From NCBI RefSeq assembly GCF_016904945.1, contig NZ_JADIKF010000037.1:310001-374000 (forward strand): DNA of 64,000 nt, read 5' to 3'. A model generated the notes under the pieces. It was not told the DNA's origin. It ran no database searches and saw only the letters and a list, made by a program, of their open reading frames with translations. Every line of letters begins with the position of its first letter. Within the stretch, counting starts at the first letter, position 1. The position numbers were made by a program, and so were the translations under genes. This stretch comes from Dyella mobilis (GTDB lineage Bacteria; Pseudomonadota; Gammaproteobacteria; Xanthomonadales; Rhodanobacteraceae). Shown one piece after another: positions 47,101 through 55,037 of this stretch.

Positions 47101-47941
47101 TCTGCCGCTTCATCATGACGGGCGCGGCAAGGGATGAGAAGCGCTCGGAGTTGATGATTTGCCTAAGCAAAACAGTCGAGCTTTTGCTTAGGGATACATC
47201 ATCGGCCAGCTGCTTTAGCATGAGGCTATTGAACCCCTTGCTCTCCTCTAGCTCCTGGACGTCAAATTCGACTGGCACTGCGGTTCCGCCGTATACCCGT
47301 TGGCACATAATCCATCGGTTGAACGCTTCTTCGATATCTACGTGCAGACGCAACTCCTTCCATAGATACGTACTAACCAACGATTTATCATTCGTTGTCC
47401 AAGCGAAAAGCCTGAATTCGCCATCTATTTCAGTTATATCTGGAAGAAGCCGAGCCACTGCGCCCTCGCCAAACTCGTCGGACAAAGTGGCTTCGATCTC
47501 ATCAGACGGTCCTGCGAAATAAGGACTAATAAAATCATTCCGCCCGTAGAGGATGTCTTTCAGGCGCTCAAGCGCTTGAATTACAGGGCGGAGGCTTGAA
47601 TCGGTCTTCTCTTCGCTGGGCGTGCGCGTTAAACAGACGCTGCACCAATTGCCATAAAAGGCGATCAATCCGAGGTCTTCGAGGAAGCTCTCAGGTAAAT
47701 TGATTTTCTCAAGCTTATGCAAGCCATTCTTGCTCGGCCAAGCTTCTTGGCCAGAGACTAGCCTTTCTACCGTCGCACGGTCCAGCGGGAGAGTTGCGAG
47801 TTTTGCGCGCGATAAAAATAGTGCACGTGCCCTTGCTCTCGCATGTTCGTCGAATGAACGAGCCTTCTGGGCATGATGGCCTCTGTTATATCCAGTTAAA
47901 AGCGACTTAAGAATGTTCCAACGTTGCGAATAATTGGGCAT
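44174..47941 (-). CDS. Large helical-repeat protein of unknown family, defence candidate
   Basis: The 1255-residue protein (ATG at 47941; a TTG ten codons earlier has a better ribosome site) has no signal peptide, membrane span or P-loop that I can find. Most of it reads as helical repeats. The last 150 residues form a distinct module: NLQILVKDKDGSTNLRI, GQVDGYITDQ, RRIAMFEAFRLFNVDT, HLNKIAGYD and VFIVAYCQVPKFERL. That order (acidic DxxI strand, then FEAF/EA strand and helix) recalls PD-(D/E)XK-like folds, but the usual lysine is missing. GC is clearly lower than in housekeeping genes. The location suggests a defence role; this is inference. Confidence 0.6.
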   Translation of the reverse strand: MPNYSQRWNILKSLLTGYNRGHHAQKARSFDEHARARARALFLSRAKLATLPLDRATVERLVSGQEAWPSKNGLHKLEKINLPESFLEDLGLIAFYGNWCSVCLTRTPSEEKTDSSLRPVIQALERLKDILYGRNDFISPYFAGPSDEIEATLSDEFGEGAVARLLPDITEIDGEFRLFAWTTNDKSLVSTYLWKELRLHVDIEEAFNRWIMCQRVYGGTAVPVEFDVQELEESKGFNSLMLKQLADDVSLSKSSTVLLRQIINSERFSSLAAPVMMKRQIDISHDDNSRSNHPECEELPKPTLETLERSYPNASLDDLDELQFAATLSKYAHSGHMHFFYSWAVFSCIDASIFVDSQTLSSTGFTEALLDLSKSRPALKYLLFNDFPFYSRTSFNLLLLSLQGWCDYGLQHLSARQIFPWHRDGDASAHHFGKGYQTLIRDEYMRTIGDDDSDGLRLVRVAEYLGERCNFTAANFAGTFEYEFLVTFLDGLSGKQLLRLGDALSKHLSARKDEPLPSRASFHLYFLGFWVLEHLNAAVAESTNIAYDTLCDQLFDYYREAFMRGVKGENTGLQASAFFLTLPWHRLAINNVSRMMALTNDSANLAASVLYAQEHPLNSSSAIQQHMQVLMLIGTPERLPGTWARFGRRSLELVLNIGFGDRGLGIFLFDTYFGAEKYDLWSQFCSYINGLPDEMYDDFFDRCVPNVPLAQLFALREKTTVLVRADRLQKVIEARQFSDIADLGLIDLEKAFVAACNAGDTPLATSVLSRAQNLLAGDPFASSKNQHVTHLHKTWLTFGYKWDLMLLFEKHKADAELFEKETLQKPIPHAHGNPHSVDFRYWRDCENFRRYIIAAAYRETDPKRCVLIMESLVEETKDRNYSFLLFTSRLACLSGSQNPNGLKHALAAFLDSLRAIAVEDIPNAFVASVMNVYKELDDLTEMDAFWSKLSTDQRNRIEILRPYCETLIKHENPSAATKIIKNYRSHNHQSSEGLELDELMRLLSQATSNDMTMRDMAKMVTESLHRTTLQLARHYKEISGKQFDDYVAIVREGKTPTEFLYEITHEVARELLLRKTNLQILVKDKDGSTNLRIADEDLINDWFVSLFEKRMAEAHIALRDQKRTGKSESGLQPGQVDGYITDQWSRRIAMFEAFRLFNVDTTIILKHLNKIAGYDQECVSPVFIVAYCQVPKFERLTEGYRAYISQQDYSGFAMDAAGKTIEVLENTGNLWVGRECRWRGTVEVTFYHLLINLSP

Positions 47942-48135
47942 CGTGCTCGAAGTCCATATGTCAGCAGGCAAGGAGGTTCTTCTCCACCTAAGTGTAATTC
48001 CTTAGGTGCGCGCGCAGGAACGTAGGTATCACCTATTAGGGCCGCACGGACCGAGTAACTGGTAAGCATGGCTGGTCTAATTCCACCATCTGCAGGCAGC
48101 AGCCAGTCAGAAGGGACCTCTTCGTGAATATCCAC
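47896..48135 (-). CDS. Short frame upstream of the large protein (doubtful)
   Basis: A 79-codon frame with a GTG start preceded by AGGA reads VPSDWLLPADGGIRPAMLTS then YSVRAALIGDTYVPARAPKEL. It overlaps the start of the large helical gene by 46 bases in another frame. The first half has protein-like composition. It could be a small partner protein, a regulatory upstream frame or chance. Confidence 0.25.
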   Translation of the reverse strand: MDIHEEVPSDWLLPADGGIRPAMLTSYSVRAALIGDTYVPARAPKELHLGGEEPPCLLTYGLRARCPIIRNVGTFLSRF

Positions 48136-48417
48136 GCGTCCTGGCTCGTCTTATGCTGGGTCCATAGTGCAGCCTAGGTCGTTGGACAAGGCGCCAAGTC
48201 TAGGCTGTGATTACGTGGACTTAGGGCTTCGGATTTCTGATCAAAAGGAGCACGATATATTCGTATTGGCACATGGTGTCAACGCGCTCAAGCATGAGTG
48301 GCTGTAAGCAGCGGACGTCCCGCTTCGTGCGTTCGACACGGCAGGTCCTGCGCTGGGCATTCCCGGCGCAGAGCCTGCGGCATGAGCCAATCGGGCCTCA
48401 ATCGGATCGACGCGAGG

Positions 48418-49812
48418 CTACTGCCTTTCTGAAAATCCTTTTGCGAGCGCGTAGCGTGTGCTGCGCTCCGTGATGGGTTCGATTGGGAAATCGCCGTGGT
48501 TCTTTGCATCGGAGCGACATCCGGGTTTTGCATCCGACCCTGTGGGTGACCAGACTGTCCGCGTTGTATCCGGTATTGGTGCGATGAAGCGGATCACGGG
48601 ATCGATGTAGGGCTGTTGGTAGGGTGGGTTTCGACTCCAATAGCGCCGCATACCGACAAGTGGCCGATCTTCGTCCGGATCGCCTTCGCAGAGGGACGAG
48701 ACGATATACAGCAACGACTTGTCGTAAACCCCTTTGATTTCCCAGTAGCCGCTCTCTGCAGCGTCCGTGAGGGCAAATGCGCGTAGGGCGGAAACGCGGC
48801 GCTTCAACGCATCCAACCCCTGCATCGTTCGCTCAAAGCTGATGGCGGATGCGAAGGTGATTACCTCGACCTGTTGGCGCGAGGCGCCGAGCGCGGCATC
48901 CAGCGCTTCGATAAATCGCTGCACGTAGATGCCACCAGCACTGTGCCCCAATAGGGTCACTTTCAACTTTGGGTTTGCCGCCCAGGCTTCCTTGAGTTGT
49001 TGGATAAAGGCGGTCCCGCCCGCCTTGGGATCGTCGCGAAACGCCTTGTCGACGTCTACTTTCATCTGGTCCCATATTTTTTTGGTGAACTTTCCCAACC
49101 CCGCGGCCATGAACGTTTCCTCGAACACTGTCGTGTAGAGTCCGTGGTCATGGTGGGAGTTGAAGCGCTGGATGATCTTCCAAAGCAGAAGATCGGCACG
49201 CTGCGTTTTCTTCCAGTTGAGGTTGCTCGCCTTTGCTTTGCGTGCGGAGGCCCGTTGCGTCGCCAAGAAGTCCGAAAATTCATTCAGCTCCTGATGCGAG
49301 ACCGATAACTGTGCGCCCACCTGTTTCGACCACACCCGGTCATAGGGTTTCGCGAATTCGGCGAGCTCTCCCAGCGGCATGGGCGGGGTGCCCTCTGGAA
49401 TGGGCTTCAGCGACTTCTTCGGGAAATACTGGCGATCGACGGTCATCGCCATTTTGTTGGCGACCGTGAATACGCCTTGATTCACGGCTGCAACGAATAC
49501 GGGATCCGACGCGCAACCCTCGATAATTTCCTTGAACACGTCCCAGGGGCCTGAGTTCCAGATGAAGAAAAACGGATAGGTGCCGCTGTCTGCGTAGGGC
49601 TGCATCAACGTTGTCGCTGTCTTCAACCCCTGTGCTCGATCAACCAGGCCACCGTGGAAGAACACGCATAGGTGTACGGATCCCGTTTCCATCAAGTTGG
49701 CAAACGCGTGCTTGAGGTCTTTTGGCGTGGTTTCCTTGAACGTTCCTCCCTCCAGATCGATCCTGTGCAAACAATCCGGCGGAGATGCCTCCCTCGTGTT
49801 TTTTTTCGCCAT
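48418..49812 (-). CDS. Cytoplasmic alpha/beta hydrolase with GHSAGG motif
   Basis: The 464-residue protein has no signal peptide. An early strand VHLCVFFHGGLVDRAQG gives the oxyanion HGG, and PKLKVTLLGHSAGGIYVQRFIEAL gives the nucleophile elbow with Ser in GHSAGG near residue 290. A later strand QQVEVITFASAISF follows, with candidate acid and histidine downstream. Between them is a long charged insertion. GGGGGA lies seven bases before the ATG at 49812. It is divergent from the STAND-nuclease gene across 456 bases. It may be a lipase- or esterase-type effector or an unrelated enzyme. Confidence 0.6.
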   Translation of the reverse strand: MAKKNTREASPPDCLHRIDLEGGTFKETTPKDLKHAFANLMETGSVHLCVFFHGGLVDRAQGLKTATTLMQPYADSGTYPFFFIWNSGPWDVFKEIIEGCASDPVFVAAVNQGVFTVANKMAMTVDRQYFPKKSLKPIPEGTPPMPLGELAEFAKPYDRVWSKQVGAQLSVSHQELNEFSDFLATQRASARKAKASNLNWKKTQRADLLLWKIIQRFNSHHDHGLYTTVFEETFMAAGLGKFTKKIWDQMKVDVDKAFRDDPKAGGTAFIQQLKEAWAANPKLKVTLLGHSAGGIYVQRFIEALDAALGASRQQVEVITFASAISFERTMQGLDALKRRVSALRAFALTDAAESGYWEIKGVYDKSLLYIVSSLCEGDPDEDRPLVGMRRYWSRNPPYQQPYIDPVIRFIAPIPDTTRTVWSPTGSDAKPGCRSDAKNHGDFPIEPITERSTRYALAKGFSERQ

Positions 49813-50268
49813 CGCGATTTCCCCCGTTGTGATTGATACGGACATCGGAGTTCGACGGAACGCGGACGCGCGATGTCGAACGCACCCGGCGCATGCAGCC
49901 TTAGGAGAAGGGTGGGACGTTTGAGCATGCACGACCGATTACCACGGGCGTAGTGCAGGTTTTCGTGCGAAATTCCCCCCCCGATTCATCCGCTTCCCCC
50001 GACGCAGACTCGGCGGAGTGTCGCGCTGGACCCGTTATCGGGAGGTGATTTTGGGCAAGGGGAAGGGAACGGCAGAGTGGGCCTTTACCGGGTGAACTTA
50101 AGGTCCAACGGCAGGTCCTGACGCCTGCTTGGCTCCCCCGCCGGTCACCTTTAGACTTCGAGCAAGCCGTCCGACCGGTAGATTTCCCTCTCAACCAAAC
50201 CCGTCGCCTGGCGCTCACCGAAAAGGGCAACGGGTCGCGGACCCATCAGCTCAGGTGAAACGCGCGCC
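49813..50268. other. Divergent intergenic region in the defence island
   Basis: 456 bases separate the alpha/beta hydrolase and STAND-nuclease starts. No credible gene is present. It must hold both promoters; no clear consensus pair was found, and the plus-strand gene has only AGGTGA about 11 bases before its ATG. Confidence 0.4.
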
Positions 50269-53200
50269 ATGACGAACACGCCTGGTCTTCTTCAACCGGA
50301 AGCGCCCATTCCCAAAGGCGATGTGGCACGCCAAGCCGTTGACTCTTTGCGGGGGTATGCATACCAAGTCACGGCGGCTGCGCTCGCTTGGATTGACTTG
50401 AGTGATCACGGAAGGTTATTTCTTGAAGTGGCCGAAGACTACGCCGAGGTTGCGGGCCCGGCTCTGAATGCGACCCAGGTCAAAGACACTTCGTCGCGAG
50501 TCGCCACGTTAAAAGATGAAAATGTCCGCGCCGCGATCGCGAGTTTTGTCCAACTCGTGAAGGACAATCCAACGCATGATGTGACATTGCACTATTTTAC
50601 GACCTCCATGCTTGGCACAGAACATTTGACGTCGGATCGAATCCGCGGTGAAGCCGGTTTGCAGTATTGGCGTCGCGCCGCTGCGAAGGCCGATGTCAAA
50701 CCTATTCGGAAAGTTTTGAAGGGAAGCGATTTTCCAAAGGCTGTGCGCGACTTCGTCAATGATCGGGATGATGAAGCGTTGCGTCACGATTTGCTTCAGC
50801 GCATCCATTGGGATTGCGGACGTCCAAACATCGACGTTTTGCGGCAAGAGTTGGAAGAGCATCTGATCGTGTTGGGTCGCGACAAATATGGATTGTCATC
50901 CGATGAATCCTTAGGGTTGGCGGATGTCCTCATTTGTCAGGTTTTAATGCGCAGTATTCAGAAGCAACCCGCGCAACGCGTGCTCACGCGCGCCGCGCTC
51001 TACGACACGGTTGACCGGGCGCGCGGCGTGTATGTTCGGCGGTCGGATGCGATGTCAATGGAAGGCTTCGCGACGACCATGGCACAGGGCGGAGCGGGCG
51101 CGGCCTCTTCGTTACAGCTCACGATCGCAGAGCCGGGATGGATCGTGCGAAGCGAGGCGTTATCGGCGTCCACCGGTATGATCCGGCGCGAAAACGTTGA
51201 GTTGAAAATTCTTCACGCGCTGCGGGATGAGGGTGCGTGCGTCGTGTTCGGCGCCAGTGGATTAGGGAAGTCTTCGTTGGTTCAACGCGTCGCCATGGCG
51301 CTAGGCGGGGCCTTCGTGATTGCAGACCTCCGTGATGTCAGCGTCGAGGATGCACGCGCGCGCCTCGACGAGCTCTTTCGTCGCAGCGCAGATTTTGCGC
51401 GCAAGACCGTCGTTCTAGAGGACCTCAACCACCTCGATGATCCTCGTATCTCGCGGTCATTGGTGAAATTGGTCGAAGCGTTGAGGCGGCGCGATTGCAC
51501 GATGGTCGTCACATGTTACCGCGTGCCTTTAACCCGCAGCATTCACGGCCTCAACCTGAGTGCTGCTTGCATCGTGGAGTGCCCTTACTTCACGGCCGAC
51601 GAGACCACCGAACTGGTCGGGCTTCATGGGGGCGATGCGAAGGTCTGGGGGGCTGTGGCTCACGCGGTCGGTGCGTTCGGACACCCGCAATTGGTGTTTG
51701 CTTTCGTGGTTGGCATGCGGGCACGTGGATGGCCGCGCGAGGAACTTGTCGATGTCGTGGGCAAAGGATTTTCCAGCGGCGACATCGATGCGGAGCTTGA
51801 AGTGGCGCGACGCACATTAGTCGGAACCCTCGGTGAAGATCCTCGCTCGTTGCTCTATCGACTCAGCCTTGCGATCGGACGATTCGATAGGGCCTTAGCG
51901 TTCGTGATTGCACGTGTCGCGCCGGAGATCATGCGCAGCGGCGAGCATTTGGATGGCTTGATTGGTCCATGGATCGAAACGGTGGCGGCGGGAAGCTATC
52001 GCGTCTCACCGCTTGCTGCCCGGTCGGGCCAAGCCATGATCCCGGCCGATGAGCGATTGGCGATCCATAGCGCGATCGCCGGTCATCACCTGTCTGGTCA
52101 CGTGATCAGTGGCGACAACGTGGATGTCATCCTGGCGCATGCGCTCGCTGGGAAGAACTCGACCGTTCTGTTCAAAGTAAGCTGTGCCATCATCATGGCG
52201 CAGCGTGCGATCCTCGCGCGATTAGGGTCAAGCGTTCCTGCGCTCTTGGTCTTTGGGTTCGATAGACCCATCTTCGCCGAGAATCTCGCAGTATCCGCGC
52301 TGCTGCGGTTAGCCCAATTCAAATTGATTGGTGAATCGAATCGGGGCGACAACATCGCGTCTTGTGCACGCGCGTTGTTTACGGAGATGAAGGTTATTCC
52401 CCGAAAGCCCACGGAGGGAGGGTTCCAGGCCGTAGCGTATTCAACGGTGCTATCCACGATGGGCATCGCCAATCATCTCGACGATTGGCTGGTGAGGCTT
52501 GAAGAGTTTCGTAGACTTAGCGGCGAAAGCGAATACCTTCAATCCTTGGCGGATCGCTTTGAGCAAGGGAGTCAGAACCATGTTGATATGTTCGGGACAC
52601 TGTTTGCGATAGGTGCGCAAGGGATATCGAGCGTCGCCCGGCTTGAACAAATCATTGATGAGCTCAGTGCGCTCACGCCCGAACGGCGCGACCAGTTTCT
52701 CAGCGTATTGGCCATCGAAAGCGCTGATTTCTCCACGTTCATCAAGGCCCCTTGGGTTGCCGATCGCCCAGCCAATCCTGCCCAGGCCTTGGTCCACGCC
52801 GAGCGTTACGCGCGCATGGCCGCACGAACGAAGTCGTGGTCGATCCAATCGATCACCGTTCAATGCTGGATCTCACGCGCGGTGATGTTTGACGAATACG
52901 CTGATGAGCGGGATGAGGCACTTTCGGTTCTCGATAGTGCCGAACAAATCCTCGGTGAAGACATCGCGCTGACGCGTGCGCGCGCGGCCATTTACTTCCG
53001 CGCCAAGGATTACGTCACCGCCTTAAGGCTCTCCAAGAAGGTGGCGGATCAAATTGGTTTGAATGACCCCGTTGAGCGCGCCTTTGCGTTGCGCGAAGCA
53101 GCCATCAGTGCGGCCAATGTGGACGATTGGAATCTTGCGCGGTCGTGGTTCTTGGAGGCCAAGACAGCAGCTGACCAATGCTCAATTCCCGACATGTCGG

Positions 53201-54375
53201 TCATGGCGGTCGGCTTGGTGGCCGACGCGTCGGTGGCGGCCGCCTACTCAGGGCACCTGGCGGATGCACTGCGCGGTTTAGCGCAGGCGATGAAGGCGTT
53301 GCCTAGCATTGCTCCGGACTCATCGCTTCGCGCCGCGTTTTGCCATCGGCTGGTGCGCCACACGGTATTGTGGATGCTTTCGCATGTGGGCAAACGGGGC
53401 ATCCTCATTGAAGGCACCCCACCGTTCATGACGCCAGGTGTCTGCTCCAATCCCGAACCCAGCGAACGCATCCTGTCGTCTCAACTCTGGTCCCTGGACG
53501 GCTCGTGGTATGTGCTGGCTGAGGCGGAAGTGCTGTCGGGCCAAGACGTTGGCATCACCGCCTCGCTGCCGGATCAATTGACCGCGGGCTCCATCTGGAC
53601 GATGGAGATTGGACTGAGGGGAGCCCTGATCCAGAAAGCGATCGAACACTCCAACCTTCGCCCGTTTGTTGCGCATCTGTGGCGTTTCGTCGAAGCCATG
53701 GCGACGGCTGCGACGCACAAGCACCTCATCGGAACGCCCATGAAAGGGCAGGACTTTCCTCGCGGTGACATTCCCTCGCTTGCGCGTGACGTGGCTACTC
53801 CTGGGGTGACGTCCACCCTGATCGACGCGGTATTTAGCTACGCGATCTGCGCGGTGTGTAATGGCCTCGATCCCAACGTCGAGAACATCGTGAGCGCACT
53901 TCAAGCAGAGCTCGGGGGGCCGTTTCCCGGCATGGACGAGCTGATCCTTCCCTCCGACCGTGATCGGCCTCATCCAACCGGTGGCATGAAGGAGGGGTTG
54001 CTTCGGGGCTTCCGACTTTTCAAGTCAGGCGGTGCGCCGCTTCCGCCAAAGCACTACGTCATGCTCGCGATTTGGTTTTACGACTGGGCGGAACCGTCCA
54101 ACTTTAAGCCTCAACTGATCCCTGCAATCGCGCGATGGATGCGGAGGGTGTGGACGCGCATTGTGGAGTCGGAAACCTTTAAATTGTCCATGCCGCGGGT
54201 CACGGTTCCTCCCATCGAACGCGCGTTGGCGGTGGAGCAAGACGACACGGCTTTCTTGGCGGTGCTCATCTTGGCCGCTGCACCGGCCGCGCAACGGTCA
54301 CTACCAGCCGACATGGTGGAGAAGTTCAAAGCGTTGTGTTGGAGGCCTGATCCGGCGTCAGTCGGGGAGAGGTAA
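50269..54375 (+). CDS. Avs-like STAND NTPase with Cap4/DUF4297-type nuclease domain
   Basis: The 1368-residue protein has three parts. Residues 20-240 match the DUF4297/Cap4 dsDNA endonuclease pattern: RGYAYQ (28-33), FLEVAED with Glu53, Glu56 and Asp57, then QVK (70-72), the PD-(D/E)XK-like active site, and HYFTTS. Residues 310-560 form a STAND/AAA-type NTPase with Walker A GASGLGKSS (328-336) and Walker B VVLEDLNHLDD (381-391). The rest, about 800 residues, is helical and TPR-like (RDEALSVLDSAEQILGEDIALTRARAA). This layout resembles antiviral STAND proteins that sense phage proteins through the C-terminus and cut DNA. The sensor is not one I recognise. Confidence 0.8.
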   Translation: MTNTPGLLQPEAPIPKGDVARQAVDSLRGYAYQVTAAALAWIDLSDHGRLFLEVAEDYAEVAGPALNATQVKDTSSRVATLKDENVRAAIASFVQLVKDNPTHDVTLHYFTTSMLGTEHLTSDRIRGEAGLQYWRRAAAKADVKPIRKVLKGSDFPKAVRDFVNDRDDEALRHDLLQRIHWDCGRPNIDVLRQELEEHLIVLGRDKYGLSSDESLGLADVLICQVLMRSIQKQPAQRVLTRAALYDTVDRARGVYVRRSDAMSMEGFATTMAQGGAGAASSLQLTIAEPGWIVRSEALSASTGMIRRENVELKILHALRDEGACVVFGASGLGKSSLVQRVAMALGGAFVIADLRDVSVEDARARLDELFRRSADFARKTVVLEDLNHLDDPRISRSLVKLVEALRRRDCTMVVTCYRVPLTRSIHGLNLSAACIVECPYFTADETTELVGLHGGDAKVWGAVAHAVGAFGHPQLVFAFVVGMRARGWPREELVDVVGKGFSSGDIDAELEVARRTLVGTLGEDPRSLLYRLSLAIGRFDRALAFVIARVAPEIMRSGEHLDGLIGPWIETVAAGSYRVSPLAARSGQAMIPADERLAIHSAIAGHHLSGHVISGDNVDVILAHALAGKNSTVLFKVSCAIIMAQRAILARLGSSVPALLVFGFDRPIFAENLAVSALLRLAQFKLIGESNRGDNIASCARALFTEMKVIPRKPTEGGFQAVAYSTVLSTMGIANHLDDWLVRLEEFRRLSGESEYLQSLADRFEQGSQNHVDMFGTLFAIGAQGISSVARLEQIIDELSALTPERRDQFLSVLAIESADFSTFIKAPWVADRPANPAQALVHAERYARMAARTKSWSIQSITVQCWISRAVMFDEYADERDEALSVLDSAEQILGEDIALTRARAAIYFRAKDYVTALRLSKKVADQIGLNDPVERAFALREAAISAANVDDWNLARSWFLEAKTAADQCSIPDMSVMAVGLVADASVAAAYSGHLADALRGLAQAMKALPSIAPDSSLRAAFCHRLVRHTVLWMLSHVGKRGILIEGTPPFMTPGVCSNPEPSERILSSQLWSLDGSWYVLAEAEVLSGQDVGITASLPDQLTAGSIWTMEIGLRGALIQKAIEHSNLRPFVAHLWRFVEAMATAATHKHLIGTPMKGQDFPRGDIPSLARDVATPGVTSTLIDAVFSYAICAVCNGLDPNVENIVSALQAELGGPFPGMDELILPSDRDRPHPTGGMKEGLLRGFRLFKSGGAPLPPKHYVMLAIWFYDWAEPSNFKPQLIPAIARWMRRVWTRIVESETFKLSMPRVTVPPIERALAVEQDDTAFLAVLILAAAPAAQRSLPADMVEKFKALCWRPDPASVGER

Positions 54376-54741
54376 CAACAGTTCTGCATACGCCAGCTTG
54401 ATGGCATCGAATACCTCGGCGTCTCCGACATGGTCGAAGAACGCCTGTCCCCGCAGGTCCCGGGCGGCGAGAGTCGGGTCCACCAATGAGGCCGATCCAT
54501 CCAGGCGGCGCACGACCGAATGGGTGCGCACATAAACCTGGGGCCAGCTGTCGGGATGTTGGATCAGCCAGCCCCGCACCACCTCACCACCATGAAGGGC
54601 GACGTAGCGTTCGGCATTGGCGTGACACTGGGCTTCCTGCGCGTCGGGAAAGGGAACCGAGACCAGAGGCAGGCCCGCCCGATTCTCCCGCCACCGGGAC
54701 ACGACTTGGGCGGCCACGGCTTGGGCTTCACTGGGCGTCAT
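54358..54741 (-). CDS. Small protein with Cys-His pattern, possibly cysteine-peptidase-like
   Basis: The 127-residue protein contains AQCHANAERYVALHGGEVVRGWLI, then VYVRTHSVVRRLDGSASLVDPTLAARD. A Cys followed by an Asn-Ala helix, a GG..V.GW strand, a His strand and a final Asp recalls small transglutaminase or papain-like folds; Cys38-39, the His in RTHSVV and the Asp in LVDPT would be the triad. This is pattern reading only. Its 3' end overlaps the convergent STAND-nuclease gene by 18 bases. It has no signal peptide. Confidence 0.5.
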   Translation of the reverse strand: MTPSEAQAVAAQVVSRWRENRAGLPLVSVPFPDAQEAQCHANAERYVALHGGEVVRGWLIQHPDSWPQVYVRTHSVVRRLDGSASLVDPTLAARDLRGQAFFDHVGDAEVFDAIKLAYAELLLPLPD

Positions 54742-54754
54742 ACAACCAGCGTAT

Positions 54755-55018
54755 CTAACGTCGCGATTTGCGATTTAGCATAGGCTTGATAACGGCAAAC
54801 CACATTATTAATCCGAACACGCCAGACTCAAGCGACGTGATGAAAAGAAGGTCAACTATTCGGTCTGAAGAGAGAATGCCTTGCACATGACTTTGATACG
54901 TAAAGACAAGGAATGTTGGCAGGCCAATGAACAGCCACCCAAGAACAACATTCCCCGAAAGGTTCCTGCTCAACCAGGTCACAGCTTTGGAGCCAATGAC
55001 TCGCTTTATCGTTACCAT
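54755..55018 (-). CDS. Two-helix membrane protein behind the RHS gene, possible immunity
   Basis: The 87-residue protein has a basic start (MVTIKRVIGSKAVTWLSRNL) and two hydrophobic helices (VVLGWLFIGLPTFLVFTYQS and IVDLLFITSLESGVFGLIMWFAVI), ending in basic residues. GGGAGG precedes the ATG at 55018. It starts 19 bases after the RHS stop on the same strand, where RHS immunity genes usually lie, so it may protect against the RHS C-terminus. The inference rests on position. Confidence 0.5.
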   Translation of the reverse strand: MVTIKRVIGSKAVTWLSRNLSGNVVLGWLFIGLPTFLVFTYQSHVQGILSSDRIVDLLFITSLESGVFGLIMWFAVIKPMLNRKSRR

Positions 55019-55037
55019 TTTGCCTCCCTCTTTGGCA

